Shown: positions 31,806 through 41,381 of the stretch, one piece after another
Layout: each line of letters begins with the position of its first letter
Position numbering within the stretch: the stretch's first letter is position 1
Assembly: GCA_014763765.1 (NCBI GenBank)
Contig: JACXUT010000003.1
Coordinates: forward strand, 1 to 59,994
Reading direction: 5' to 3'
Source: Micrococcales bacterium
Lineage (GTDB): Bacteria; Actinomycetota; Actinomycetes; Actinomycetales; Cellulomonadaceae
DNA length: 59,994 bases
The notes under the pieces: generated by a model
The model's database searches: none
Told to the model about the DNA's origin: nothing
The model's input: the letters and a program-made list of their open reading frames with translations, nothing else
Made by a program: the position numbers and the translations under genes

Positions 31806-33065
31806 TCAGTCGTCGAGCGCGGCCTGGACGGCGGTCTGGGCCTCGGCCAGCAGCGCGTCGACCGGCTCGCCGGCCATCGCGCGCTGGGTCAGGTCGTCGA
31901 CCGCGGTCAGCACGTCGGTGCTGTTGACGACACCGGGCAGCAGCGGGCGGCCGAGCTCCGCCTGCTCCGTGAGCGCCGCGACGACGGGGTTCTCGCCGAC
32001 CTCGTCGGTCGTCACGTCCGTGCGCAGAGGCGGCCAGCCGGAGCCGAGCGACCACGCGACCGCCTGCTCGTGCGCGAGGAAGTAGCTGAAGAACTCCTGC
32101 GCGGCCGCCTGCTGCGCCTGGTCGGCCTGCTCGGTGAGGGCCATCGCGACCCCGATGGCGGAGGCGGCCTGCGTCGCGGGGCCGGCCGGGATGGGCGCGA
32201 TGCCGTAGTCGATGCCGTTCTCCTCGGAGATCGACGCCATCCACGGGCCGCCGATGTACATGCCGACCCGGCCGCTGGAGTACAGGCCGTCGCCCGCGAT
32301 GCCGTCGACGCCCGTCGGGCTGAGCTGCGTCGCCGCGATCGCGTCGTGCCAGAACTCGAGGGTCTCGGCGTTCTCCGGGGAGTCGATCACGGCCTTGCCG
32401 TCCTCGACGACCGCGCCGCCGTTGCCGTAGAACAGCGTGGGCCAGACGCCGTTGCCGACCGTCGCGTGGTCGGTCAGCACGAGGCCGTACTGCTCGGGCG
32501 TGCCGTCGCCGTCCTCGTCCACGGTGAGCGCCTCGGCGGCGGCGACCCACTCGTCCCAGGTTGTCGGGACCTCGACGCCGGCCTCGGCGAACAGGGCCTT
32601 GTTGTAGAACATCGTGAGCGGCACGAACCCGGTGGGGACGCCGTACGCGGTGCCGTCGACGGTGACCATGTCGAGGGCGCCCGGGTTGAGGTCGGGCGTG
32701 GCCTCGTCGCCGGCGTAGAAGTCGTCCAGGTCGACGAACGCGCCGCGGTCGGCGTAGACCGGCAGCCGCTCGGCCGGCATGGCGACGATCTCGGGCCCGT
32801 TGTCGGCGGACAGGGCCGGCAGGAACGTGTCGTCGATGACGTCCCAGGGGTTCACCTCGGTGGTGATGGTGATCTCGCCGTCGTGCGCGGCGTTGAAGTC
32901 GTCGACGATCTGCTCGAGCACGTCGCCGTCGGCCTCGGTGTAGCCGTGCCAGAACGTGAGCTCGACGGGTCCGTCGGAGCCGGAGGAGGAGCCGCCGCCG
33001 GAGCACGCCGCGAGGGCGAGCGTCAGGCAGACCGGGGCGGCCAGCAGTGCGGGGGTTCGCTTCAT
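31806..33065 (-). CDS. Sugar ABC transporter substrate-binding lipoprotein
   Basis: A 419-residue extracellular solute-binding protein (family 1). The signal ends in the lipobox LALAAC with lipidated C21, followed by a Gly/Ser-rich tether. ELTFWHGYTEADGDVLEQIVDDFNAAH is the usual start of family-1 sugar binders, and many aromatic residues (W, Y, F) line the expected cleft (WPTLFYGNGG, IGGPWMAS). By context the ligand is probably an arabinose-containing oligosaccharide. GAAAGG precedes the ATG. First gene of the operon, with two LacI operators in front. Confidence 0.92.
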   Translation of the reverse strand: MKRTPALLAAPVCLTLALAACSGGGSSSGSDGPVELTFWHGYTEADGDVLEQIVDDFNAAHDGEITITTEVNPWDVIDDTFLPALSADNGPEIVAMPAERLPVYADRGAFVDLDDFYAGDEATPDLNPGALDMVTVDGTAYGVPTGFVPLTMFYNKALFAEAGVEVPTTWDEWVAAAEALTVDEDGDGTPEQYGLVLTDHATVGNGVWPTLFYGNGGAVVEDGKAVIDSPENAETLEFWHDAIAATQLSPTGVDGIAGDGLYSSGRVGMYIGGPWMASISEENGIDYGIAPIPAGPATQAASAIGVAMALTEQADQAQQAAAQEFFSYFLAHEQAVAWSLGSGWPPLRTDVTTDEVGENPVVAALTEQAELGRPLLPGVVNSTDVLTAVDDLTQRAMAGEPVDALLAEAQTAVQAALDD

Positions 33066-33097
33066 CGCGGTGGACCTTTCGGAACGTCTACTCCCGA

Positions 33098-33122
33098 TAC
33101 AACGTTGTAAGTCAACGTTGTA
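33098..33122. promoter_or_regulatory. Two LacI operators upstream of the importer operon
   Basis: A perfect palindrome TACAACGTTGTA (33098-33109) is followed after a 3-nt shift by a second CAACGTTG core (33113-33120). On the minus strand a TTGACT hexamer, a likely -35, lies at the junction of the two sites, so binding would block the promoter of the binding-protein gene. Confidence 0.8.
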
Positions 33123-33213
33123 AGTGCATCGTGCCGGGACGCCCGCCGGGCTGTCAACCCCGGGCCCCGGGAGGGGGCAGGACCGCAGGTCAGGGGCGCG
33201 GGCGCGCCGGGCG

Positions 33214-34254
33214 TCAGAGCGTCGTCGACTCCCGGACCACCAGCCGGAAGTCCGGCGCGACCACGCGCGGCGCGAGCTGCCGCCCGGTCCGGCGGTCCGC
33301 GATCCGCTCCTGCAGGTACTCCACCGCCAGCCGCGCCACCTCATGCCGGCCGGGCTCCACCGTCGTGAGGCTCGGGTACGCGAAGCGGCCGTCCGCCACG
33401 TCGTCGAACCCGACCAGCGCCACGTCGTGCGGCACGCGCAGGCCGCGCTCCTGCAGCGAGCGCAGCGCGCCGAGCGCCAGGTCGTCGTTCATGGCGAACA
33501 CGGCGTCCATGCGCGTGCCCGCGTCGAGGACCTCGGCCATCGCGCGGGCGCCGTTCGGCCGGTCCCAGGTCTCGATCGGCACCACCAGCGCGTCGTCCAC
33601 GGGGATGCCGGCCGCCGCGAGCGCCGCGACGTAGCCCGCGTGGCGCAGTCCGGCCACGCTCGTCGTCTCCCCCGCGTGGGCGCCGAGCAGCAGCACCCGC
33701 CGCCGGCCGAGGCCCAGCAGGTGCCCGGTCGCCGCGCGGGCCGCGTCCTCGTGGCGCATCGTCACGTGGTCGACCGCGCCGGCGAACAGCGGCTCGCCGA
33801 GCACGACGAGCGGCGACGCGGGTGCGGCGTCCTCGGCGTCCTGGGCGGTCAGGCCGAGCGGCGCCAGCAGCAGCCCGTCCGTGAGGGACAGCCGCGGGCT
33901 GCGCAGCACCTCGAGCTCGCGCTCCCGGTCCCCGCCGGTCTGCTCGACCAGCACGACCAGCCCGCGCTCCGCCGCCGTGTGGATGACGTCGTCGGCGAGC
34001 TGGGCGAAGAACGCCTGGCCGAGCTCGGGGACGGCCAGGCCGATCACCCCGCTGTGCCCGCGGCGGAGGTTCCGGGCGGACAGGTTCGGCCGGTAGCCGA
34101 GCTGCTCGACGGCGGCGAGCACCCGCGCGCGCGTCGCCTCACGCACCTGCGGGTGGTCGTTGAGGACGTTGGAGACGGTCTTGAACGAGACCCCGGCCAC
34201 CTCCGCGACGTCGCGGAGCGTGGGCGCCGGTCCCTCCCCTGCGTGCGCTGCCAC
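33214..34254 (-). CDS. LacI family transcriptional repressor (arabino-saccharide regulon)
   Basis: A 346-residue repressor. The headpiece TLRDVAEVAGVSFKTVSNVLNDHPQVREATRARV contains the helix-turn-helix and YRPNLSARNLRRG the hinge helix. The core is a periplasmic-binding-like sugar domain ([42 protein letters not shown]). It lies between the importer operon and the divergent GH43 gene, both preceded by CAACGTTG palindromes. A third palindrome overlaps its own upstream region, so autoregulation is likely. It is a close paralogue of the LacI protein at 54.9 kb. GTG start. Confidence 0.92.
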   Translation of the reverse strand: MAAHAGEGPAPTLRDVAEVAGVSFKTVSNVLNDHPQVREATRARVLAAVEQLGYRPNLSARNLRRGHSGVIGLAVPELGQAFFAQLADDVIHTAAERGLVVLVEQTGGDRERELEVLRSPRLSLTDGLLLAPLGLTAQDAEDAAPASPLVVLGEPLFAGAVDHVTMRHEDAARAATGHLLGLGRRRVLLLGAHAGETTSVAGLRHAGYVAALAAAGIPVDDALVVPIETWDRPNGARAMAEVLDAGTRMDAVFAMNDDLALGALRSLQERGLRVPHDVALVGFDDVADGRFAYPSLTTVEPGRHEVARLAVEYLQERIADRRTGRQLAPRVVAPDFRLVVRESTTL

Positions 34255-34263
34255 GTGGCGACC

Positions 34264-34275
34264 TTACAACGTTGA
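34264..34275. promoter_or_regulatory. LacI operator at lacI/GH43 divergent promoter (site 1)
   Basis: TTACAACGTTGA carries the CAACGTTG core (34267-34274), 10 nt upstream of the lacI GTG and upstream of the GH43 -10. Confidence 0.72.
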
Positions 34276-34295
34276 ATTCCGGAGCGGACCGGCGC

Positions 34296-34301
34296 TACTG
34301 T
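34296..34301 (+). promoter_or_regulatory. -10 element of GH43 gene
   Basis: TACTGT (TANNNT) would start transcription near 34308, just before the second operator, so bound repressor would stop elongation or initiation. Confidence 0.5.
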
Positions 34302-34315
34302 CGCGGCGCCACCCG

Positions 34316-34327
34316 TACAACGTTGGA
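34316..34327. promoter_or_regulatory. LacI operator overlapping GH43 leader (site 2)
   Basis: TACAACGTTGGA contains the core CAACGTTG (34318-34325) and abuts the GGAG ribosome site of the GH43 gene. Confidence 0.75.
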
Positions 34328-34333
34328 GAACTC

Positions 34334-35353
34334 GTGGAGATCCCGAACCCGGTCGTGCTGCAGCGCGCCGACCCGCACGTCCTGCGTCACGACGGCCGGT
34401 ACTACTTCACCGCGTCGCACCCCGCGTACGACCGGGTGGTGCTCCGCCGCGCCGACACGCTCGCGGGGCTGCAGACCGCCCCCGAGGTGACGATCTGGGA
34501 GCGCCACGCCGACGGCCCGATGTCGCACCTGATCTGGGCGCCCGAGCTGCACCGCGTGGGCGGCGCCTGGTACGTGTACCTGGCCGCGGCCCCCGACGAC
34601 CGCGGCACCGCGGACGCGCCCGGCGCCGCGGAGACGTTCAACCACCGCGTGTACGTGCTGGAGAACACGGCACCGGACCCCTTCACGGGCACGTGGGTCG
34701 AGCGCGGCCAGGTGGACACCGGGTGGGAGACGTTCGCGCTCGACGCCACCACCTTCGTGCACGACGGCACGCAGTACCTGGTGTGGGCGCAGCAGGACCT
34801 CGCGGTCCGCGGGCACTCGAACCTCTACATCGCCCCGATGGCGGACCCGTGGACGCTCGCGGGACCGGCGGTCCTGCTCAGCCGGCCCGAGCACGCCTGG
34901 GAGACCGCCGGGTTCTGGGTGAACGAGGGGCCGGCCGTGCTGGTCCGGCACGGCCGGGTGTGGCTCACGTACTCCGGCGCGGCGACCGGCCCCGAGTACG
35001 CGATGGGCCTGCTGACGGCTGACGCCACCGCCGACCTGCTCGACCCGGCGTCCTGGACCAAGAGCCCCGAGCCGGTGATGGTGAGCAACCCCGCCACCGG
35101 GCAGTACGGGCCGGGCCACAACTCGTTCACCGAGACCGACGACGGCCGGGTCGTGCTCGTCTACCACGCCCGGCCCGCCCCCGAGACGGCCGGGGACCCG
35201 CTGTGGGACCCCAACCGCCACGCCCGCGCGCAGGTGCTGCCGTTCGACGCCGACGGCCGGCCCGTGTGGGGCGTCCCGGTGCCGGACACGCGGCCCGTGC
35301 CGACGTCGACCGTCGTGCTGCGACCCGACGGCACGCCTCCCGCCGTCGCCTGA
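34334..35353 (+). CDS. GH43 alpha-L-arabinofuranosidase (GH43_26-like)
   Basis: A 339-residue five-bladed beta-propeller glycosidase. ADPHVLRHDGRYYFTAS carries the catalytic base D13. SHLIWAPELHRVGGAWYVYLA, LDATTFVHDGTQYLVWAQ, GFWVNEGPAVL (acid Glu) and QYGPGHNSFT match exo-alpha-1,5-L-arabinofuranosidases of subfamily 26. It lacks a signal peptide, so it releases arabinose from imported arabino-oligosaccharides in the cytosol. The GTG follows GGAG by 5 nt. Controlled by the adjacent LacI through the operator in its leader. Confidence 0.88.
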   Translation: MEIPNPVVLQRADPHVLRHDGRYYFTASHPAYDRVVLRRADTLAGLQTAPEVTIWERHADGPMSHLIWAPELHRVGGAWYVYLAAAPDDRGTADAPGAAETFNHRVYVLENTAPDPFTGTWVERGQVDTGWETFALDATTFVHDGTQYLVWAQQDLAVRGHSNLYIAPMADPWTLAGPAVLLSRPEHAWETAGFWVNEGPAVLVRHGRVWLTYSGAATGPEYAMGLLTADATADLLDPASWTKSPEPVMVSNPATGQYGPGHNSFTETDDGRVVLVYHARPAPETAGDPLWDPNRHARAQVLPFDADGRPVWGVPVPDTRPVPTSTVVLRPDGTPPAVA

Positions 35354-35355
35354 CA

Positions 35356-35398
35356 CCGGGCCGGGCCGGTCCACCGCGCGTGCGGCGGGCCGGCCCGG
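35356..35398. terminator. Hairpin between convergent GH43 and adhesin genes
   Basis: CCGGGCCGG (35356-35364) pairs with CCGGCCCGG (35390-35398). It occupies nearly all of the 50 nt between the two stops and can act in both directions. Confidence 0.55.
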
Positions 35399-35403
35399 CG
35401 TCG

Positions 35404-38400
35404 TCACTCCCGTCGCAGGCGGCGGGACACCACCAGCAGGGCGCCGAGCAGCAGCGCGCCCAGCCCGCCCAGCAGCAGCCACCCGGCGTCCGAGCCGGTG
35501 CGGGCCAGCTCGCCCGCGGGCGCGGCGCTCACCGCGGAGTCGCTCGCCGGCGGCACGCCGGTGCCGTGCGGGTCGTCCGGCTGCACGACCGCCGTGTTGC
35601 CCACCGTGACGCCGGGCGTGGTCACGTCCGTCACCACGAGGACCGTGGCGGTCCCGCCCGCCGCGAGCGGCCCGTCGTGGCGGCAGGTGACGACCTGGCC
35701 CTCGACGGTGCAGGCGAACCCGTCACCCGTGGCGGAGACGTACCGCAGGCCCGCCTCGAGCTCGTCGCTCACGGTGAACCCGTCCCGCACGTCCCGGGTG
35801 CCGGCGGACAGCACCGTCACCTCCCACGTGATGCGGCCGGACACCCGGTCGGCGACCGCCTTGCGCACCGCGAGCCTGCTCTCGTCGGCCGGCACGAACC
35901 CGAAGTCCAGCGTCAGGTCCTCCTGGCCGCCGGTCAGGGCGGACGAGTCCGCGGTCCACGTCGAGGAGTCCCGCGCCCGGTCGGACCCGGCCCCCTCGAG
36001 CGTCGGCGCGTACGGCCGCAGCGCGTCCGCGGACGCCAGCCGGTCGACCGTCACCCGGTACCGCCCGGGCAGCAGGTCCGCGAACACGTACCGGCCGTCC
36101 GCGTCGGTGGTCACCGGCCGCACGGGCCGGCCGAACGCGTCCAGCACGTCGGACCCGTCCGGTCCGGTCAGCCGCAGCACGACGCCCGGGATGCCCGGCT
36201 CGCCCGGGTCCTGCACGCCGTCGCCGTCGGTGTCGACCCAGACGAGGTCCCCGACGCGGACGGTGCGCTCGACCAGGCCCGCGTCGACCGTCGGGTCGAC
36301 GTAGTCGGCCGTGAGCCCGTCCGCGGGGACCACCGGACGCACGCGCGGTGCGTCGGCGCCGAGCCGCACCACCCGGGTCCAGCCGTCGGCCCCCGCGTCC
36401 GAGTCGCCCGACCCGTCGCCCACGAGCGACCGCGTGAACACGTACCGGGCGGCGGTGGCGTCGTCGAGCACGAACCGCACCCGGTACTCCCCCGCCGGCA
36501 GCAGGTCGACGTGCCAGCGGCCGTCCGGGCCGGTGACGGTGGTCGCGACCGGCTCGTCCGACCCGGCCGGCACCACCTGGACGGTCACGCCCGGCACCCC
36601 GGGCTCGTCCGCGCCCTGCCGGCCGTCGCGGTCCCGGTCGACCCACACGAGGTCGCCGAGCGCGTACGTGCGGTCGACGGCGACACCGGCGCGGTTGGGC
36701 TCGAGCGTCTCGTGCACGAGCCCGGACGCGGAGACGCTCGCCGTGCTGACCACCATCGTGTTCCACGCGGGGGCGTCCACGTCGGCGGCTGCCCGGTCGT
36801 ACCCGGTCGCGGACCGGGTGCGGAAGGTCACCGTGACGGTCCCGCCCGGCTGGAGCGGCTCGGCGGCGAGGTCGACGTCCACGCGCAGCCCGCGCACCGC
36901 ACCGAGGTCGTCGACCTGGTCGGCGGGCGTCCACACGTCGGCGGCGCACCCGTCGCCGACGGGGTCCGCCGACCGCGGGTCGCCGGTGAACCGGCACGTC
37001 CGCCCGTCGAGCAGGTACGACACCGCGCTGCTGCCGGCGGCGGGGACGCCCTCGACGTGGAGGTCGCCCAGGTACTCGGGCGCCCAGACGCTGCCGCGCG
37101 GCGACCCGCTCTGCGAGCGCGACGTCCCCGTGTCACCGGGGTGCGGCAGCACGTCGACGAGCGAGATCGCGGCGGTGGGCAGGTTGCCGGTGTTGGTCAC
37201 CCGCATCCGCCAGGTCTCCGTCCCGCCGGGGGCCGTCCGCACCAGGCAGGGGTTCCGGTAGAACCCGCCGTCGTCGGTGCAGGTGCCGCCGACGGTGCTC
37301 ACCACGCCCGTGGGCCGCCCGCCGGGGGCGACGTCCTCCGCCACGTCCTTGACGCGCAGGTAGGTGGCCATCGCGACGACCTCCACCGTCGCGGTCGCCT
37401 CCCGCCGCAGGTCGTCCGCGGCGGTCAGCACGAACCCGTTGGTGAGCGTCGTGCCCGCGGCGACGCCCGGCCGCACGGCGAGCGGCACCGTGACGAGCAC
37501 GCGCTCCCCGGGCAGCAGGCGGGTGCCGGGCGGGAAGGTGACGCGCAGCGCGGTGCCGTCGAGCGTCACCGTCGGCGTGGCGGACGCCGCGGCAGCGGTG
37601 GCCGGCGTGACCTGCACGCTCGCGGCGCCGTACGCCTGCTCGTCGTAGACGAGCAGGGCGCCCTCGGCGTCGGCCGGCAGCACGTCGGTCAGCACGGGGT
37701 CGACCAGCGGGGCCGTGCCCGTGCTGGTCGCGGTCAGCGTGAACGGGATGACCGCGCCCGGGCCGGTGGTCGTGGTGACCGGCGACTTGGTCACCGTGGC
37801 GTCCGGGGTGCCGTCGGTGACGGTGTACGGCGCGGTGACCGGGTCCAGGACCACGGGCGACGGCGTGTGCTCGCCCTGCACGGAGCCGGTGAGCACGTTC
37901 GTGACGGTGCCCGCCGGGACCTCCGCGCCGGTGCTGCGCAGCGTGCTGCGCGGCGCCAGCGTGACCAGGACCGTCGGGCCCTCGAACCCGCCCACGACGC
38001 GGTTGGCGAACCACCGGCCCTCGGGTGCGGTGAACGTGACGCGCAGGCCGGTCACGTCCGACGGGTCGACGCCGTCCGGCAGGTCGCCCGCGCCCGCGGG
38101 GAGCGCCGGGGAGGCCGCGGCGGTGCCGGGGGCCAGCTCCGACGTCACCGCCGGGGTCCACGCCCCGTCCACGCGGTACTCGACGGCGGCGGTGAAGCCG
38201 GTCCCGTCGGCGGCGGTCACGCCGGACAGCGCCTCCAGGCCCACGAGGTCCACCGCGTCCCAGAACTCCGGCGTCGTGTCCTCGAGCACGTACTGCCACG
38301 GGCGGCTCACCGCCGCGTCGCTCGTGCGCCGCGCGCTCAGCGCGAGCCGCACGGTGCGGTCCTCGGCGGCGTACCGGGACACCGTGCCGGGGTCCACCGA

Positions 38401-41277
38401 CTTGGCGAGCGCGCCGTCGAGCGGCTGCAGCGCCTCGGGGTACAGCACGGTGTCGGCGCGCGCGGCGTCGTCCGGCGTGCCGGGGCCGAGGTCGCCACGC
38501 AGCGTGTTGACGACGGTCGTCCACGCGGGGCCGTCCGCGGTCCCGAGCACCGGCGAGCCGGAGCGGGTGGTGGCCCGCAGCTCCGTGTCGGCGACCACGG
38601 TGAGCACGGCGCCGTCCGGCAGCGTGCCGTCCGCGCGCGCCTCGACCTGCGCCACGTCGGCGAGCTCGGCCCGGGTCAGCGCGGCGACCGCCGCGGCCGA
38701 CGTCACCGTCCGCAGCGGCGTGCCGTCCGCGTCGCGCAGCACGACGGTGAGGTCCCGCGTGCCCTCCGGGGCGGTGACCGCCAGGCGCGTCACGTCCACC
38801 AGGTCGAACGCGTTGGCGGGCACCTGCGGGTCCGGGTCGACCAGGCGCAGCGTCGGCACGGGGATGCCGGTGACGTTCTGCACCCGCATGGTGAGGCGGT
38901 TGGCCGGCCGGTCGCCGTCCTCGGCCGTCGCGTTGCCGACGGGGACGAGCGCCGCGGCGTCGCGCCACTGCTTGCTCGCGTCGACGCGGCGGATGTCCAG
39001 GGGCGTGCCGCCCGGTCCGGGCGTCGTGGTCGCGGTGTCGCCCGAGGTGCCGGTGAGGCCCTCGCCCACGCCGGTGCCCTCACCGGTGGTCGACGCGGTG
39101 TTGGTCAGGGCGGTCCCCGGGGCCTGCGCCTCGGTCAGCACCATCACGAGCGTCACGACGGGCCGGAAGCTGCCGGTGGTCGGCAGGGACGCGCCGGCGG
39201 TCAGCGGCGTGTACACGACGCGGACCCCGTCGGCGCCCGCGGGCACCGCCAGGTCGAGCAGCGCGGAGGCGTCGGAGGTCGGCCCCGCGAGCGAGGTCCA
39301 CGCCCCGCCGACCCGGACCAGCACCTCGGCCTGCGACCCGCCGGGGACCGCGACGGACCCGAGGCGGTCGAGCGCGGCGACGCCCCACAGGCTGGACCCG
39401 GCGGTGCCGTCCGCGACGTCCTCGATCACGAGCCGCCCCACGGGCACCGTCGTGTCGGCGGAGATGCCGCCGGTCAGCCGGGCGACGACCTCCTGGCCCA
39501 CGGCGCCCGTGACCTGCTCGCCGCCGACCGCCTGCGTCAGCGTCTTCGCGGTCGTCGTGACGACGCGGCGCGGCACGACCGTGAGCGTCGCCGTCGCGGT
39601 GCGCTCCGCCGCGACCGTGCCGTCGGAGGCCGAGCCGCCCACGGCCACCTGGTTCGGGAAGCCGCAGGTGGTGTCCCAGCCGGCGTCCGTGGCGACGCGC
39701 AGCGGCAGCACCGCCCGCGCGCCCGGCGGCATGGTGCCGCGGTACTCCACCTGGACGCCCGTGACGACCGCACCGGCCGGCACCTGCGGCCAGCCGACCG
39801 TGCCGGCGGAGCCGTCCGCCGGGGCCGCGACGGTCGCGGTGAGCGGCAGGCCCGGGCCTGTGCCGGTGAACGTGACCTCGGCCTCGACGGCGCCCTCCGG
39901 CCAGTCGGCGCCCGCGCCGGTGCCCGTGCCGTCGGACCCGAGGCCCAGCAGCTCGAGCTTGCCGGCGGCCGTGGTCCCGAACGGGTCGGTGCCGGTGCCC
40001 GGTTCGCGCACGGTCAGGGTGGCGAGCGTGGTGTTGGAGGAGTTGGCGGCGCTCAGCGCGACGACCGCCTCCGCGCCGGCCACGACCTGCGCCTGCGCGC
40101 GGCCCTCGACGGTCTTGCCGGCGGTGACCTCGACCGTCACGGGGTTGAGCTGCACCGTCGCGGAGGCCGTGCCGGTGGCGTCGCCGGCCGCGGTCGCGAC
40201 CGATCCCGCGGCCGTGTTGGGGACCTGCGTCACGGCGTCGCGGTCCGCGGTGCCGTTCTGGCCGAGCCGGAGCGCGACCGCGCCGGAGGCCCCCGGCGGG
40301 AGGGCCTCGGCGTCGTCACCCGTGAAGCGCAGGACGACGCCCGTGACGGCCGCGAGGTCCACCGCGCCGGTGTCGACGGGGGTGCCGGGCGCGAACGGCC
40401 CGACCGTGGTGCTGCCCGCCGCGGTCACCAGCTCGACCGTCAGGCCGGTGGCACCGTCCGGCGCCGTCCAGTCACCGAAGCCGCGCAGGTCCAGCGGGGT
40501 GCCGGGCCCGAACGCGGGCGCGGTGCCGGCGGCCGGGTCCGTCAGCGTGAGCGCCGTCGCCGCGACGGGGGACCGGTTCTCCACCCCCAGCGCGAGGGTG
40601 AGGTCCGCCCCGTCGCCGGCCACCTGGTCCGACGGGGTCCAGCGCTTGGTGACGCCGACGGCCGGGTCCACCGGGACGACGACCGTCACGGTCGCGTCGT
40701 CGGACACCGGGTCCGCGTTGGCGGCGACGGCGTCGGCGGTGTTCACGACGGACGCGCCGTCCCACGAGCGGTCGGTGCCGGCGGGCAGCGTGGTCTGCAC
40801 GAGCACGGACAGGCTCTGGCCCGCGGCGATGCCCTGCGCACCGGGCCGGCCGGCGTCGGTCTCGCGGAAGGCCACGCGCACCTCGTCGCCGTCCACGGCC
40901 ACGTCGGCGGACCCCGTGCGCTGCCCCTGCACCGACACGCCGTCCGGCTCGATGACGAACGGCGCGGGGACCGCGTCCGTCAGCACCGCGTCGACGCACA
41001 TCGTCACGATGGACTCGCACGTGACGTCGATCGTCCAGGTCACGCGGTCCCCGGGGCGCGCCTCGGTCGGCACGACCGACTTCACGACGCTCAGCGCCGC
41101 CCGCGGCTCCTCGGCCGCCGCCGGGGCGCCCGCCGCCGTGGCCGCCGCCGGCGCCCCGGCCACGGCGGCGACGAGCGCCAGCACGACCGTCAGCCCCAGC
41201 GCCCACCCGCGGGCCCACCCGCGCGACCACCGTCGCGCCCACCGTCCGGCGCGCCCTGCACCCTGCCTGTTCTCCAC
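35404..41277 (-). CDS. Giant sortase-anchored surface protein (DUF11/SdrD repeats, LARTG)
   Basis: A 1957-residue cell-wall protein. A basic N-terminus plus hydrophobic stretch (LGLTVVLALVAAVAGAPAAA) is the signal peptide. About 1450 residues of repeated Thr/Val/Asp-rich beta domains follow, many of DUF11 type (TVTKSPVTTTTGPGAVIPFT; AVGVTKRWTPSDQVAG). Two SdrD-B/Cna-B domains start near residues 1535 (YALGDLVWVDRDRDGRQ) and 1669 (VRVGDLVWVDTDGDGVQ), with Ca-type Asp loops. Another DUF11 domain precedes the C-terminal sorting signal LARTG (about 1922), a TM helix and RRLRRE. LAxTG is the class E sortase signal. Likely an adhesin. GTG start with GAGGGA upstream; an ECF-type promoter lies further up. 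No sortase gene in the window. Confidence 0.87.
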   Translation of the reverse strand: MENRQGAGRAGRWARRWSRGWARGWALGLTVVLALVAAVAGAPAAATAAGAPAAAEEPRAALSVVKSVVPTEARPGDRVTWTIDVTCESIVTMCVDAVLTDAVPAPFVIEPDGVSVQGQRTGSADVAVDGDEVRVAFRETDAGRPGAQGIAAGQSLSVLVQTTLPAGTDRSWDGASVVNTADAVAANADPVSDDATVTVVVPVDPAVGVTKRWTPSDQVAGDGADLTLALGVENRSPVAATALTLTDPAAGTAPAFGPGTPLDLRGFGDWTAPDGATGLTVELVTAAGSTTVGPFAPGTPVDTGAVDLAAVTGVVLRFTGDDAEALPPGASGAVALRLGQNGTADRDAVTQVPNTAAGSVATAAGDATGTASATVQLNPVTVEVTAGKTVEGRAQAQVVAGAEAVVALSAANSSNTTLATLTVREPGTGTDPFGTTAAGKLELLGLGSDGTGTGAGADWPEGAVEAEVTFTGTGPGLPLTATVAAPADGSAGTVGWPQVPAGAVVTGVQVEYRGTMPPGARAVLPLRVATDAGWDTTCGFPNQVAVGGSASDGTVAAERTATATLTVVPRRVVTTTAKTLTQAVGGEQVTGAVGQEVVARLTGGISADTTVPVGRLVIEDVADGTAGSSLWGVAALDRLGSVAVPGGSQAEVLVRVGGAWTSLAGPTSDASALLDLAVPAGADGVRVVYTPLTAGASLPTTGSFRPVVTLVMVLTEAQAPGTALTNTASTTGEGTGVGEGLTGTSGDTATTTPGPGGTPLDIRRVDASKQWRDAAALVPVGNATAEDGDRPANRLTMRVQNVTGIPVPTLRLVDPDPQVPANAFDLVDVTRLAVTAPEGTRDLTVVLRDADGTPLRTVTSAAAVAALTRAELADVAQVEARADGTLPDGAVLTVVADTELRATTRSGSPVLGTADGPAWTTVVNTLRGDLGPGTPDDAARADTVLYPEALQPLDGALAKSVDPGTVSRYAAEDRTVRLALSARRTSDAAVSRPWQYVLEDTTPEFWDAVDLVGLEALSGVTAADGTGFTAAVEYRVDGAWTPAVTSELAPGTAAASPALPAGAGDLPDGVDPSDVTGLRVTFTAPEGRWFANRVVGGFEGPTVLVTLAPRSTLRSTGAEVPAGTVTNVLTGSVQGEHTPSPVVLDPVTAPYTVTDGTPDATVTKSPVTTTTGPGAVIPFTLTATSTGTAPLVDPVLTDVLPADAEGALLVYDEQAYGAASVQVTPATAAAASATPTVTLDGTALRVTFPPGTRLLPGERVLVTVPLAVRPGVAAGTTLTNGFVLTAADDLRREATATVEVVAMATYLRVKDVAEDVAPGGRPTGVVSTVGGTCTDDGGFYRNPCLVRTAPGGTETWRMRVTNTGNLPTAAISLVDVLPHPGDTGTSRSQSGSPRGSVWAPEYLGDLHVEGVPAAGSSAVSYLLDGRTCRFTGDPRSADPVGDGCAADVWTPADQVDDLGAVRGLRVDVDLAAEPLQPGGTVTVTFRTRSATGYDRAAADVDAPAWNTMVVSTASVSASGLVHETLEPNRAGVAVDRTYALGDLVWVDRDRDGRQGADEPGVPGVTVQVVPAGSDEPVATTVTGPDGRWHVDLLPAGEYRVRFVLDDATAARYVFTRSLVGDGSGDSDAGADGWTRVVRLGADAPRVRPVVPADGLTADYVDPTVDAGLVERTVRVGDLVWVDTDGDGVQDPGEPGIPGVVLRLTGPDGSDVLDAFGRPVRPVTTDADGRYVFADLLPGRYRVTVDRLASADALRPYAPTLEGAGSDRARDSSTWTADSSALTGGQEDLTLDFGFVPADESRLAVRKAVADRVSGRITWEVTVLSAGTRDVRDGFTVSDELEAGLRYVSATGDGFACTVEGQVVTCRHDGPLAAGGTATVLVVTDVTTPGVTVGNTAVVQPDDPHGTGVPPASDSAVSAAPAGELARTGSDAGWLLLGGLGALLLGALLVVSRRLRRE

Positions 41278-41357
41278 GTCAGTCCCTCGTCCGCTCGCAC
41301 CTGGTCCGGGCCGGGAAGGCCCTCCTGCGGTGCAGGACTGCGGGGGGCGGTCGCTAT

Positions 41358-41381
41358 GACGCGAGTTCGGCAGTCCGGTTC
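41358..41381 (-). promoter_or_regulatory. ECF-sigma-type promoter of the adhesin gene
   Basis: On the minus strand GAAC (41381-41378) and CGTC (41361-41358) are separated by exactly 16 nt, the canonical ECF -35/-10 arrangement. Transcription would begin about 73 nt before the adhesin GTG. The divergent gene encodes an ECF sigma factor. Confidence 0.5.
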
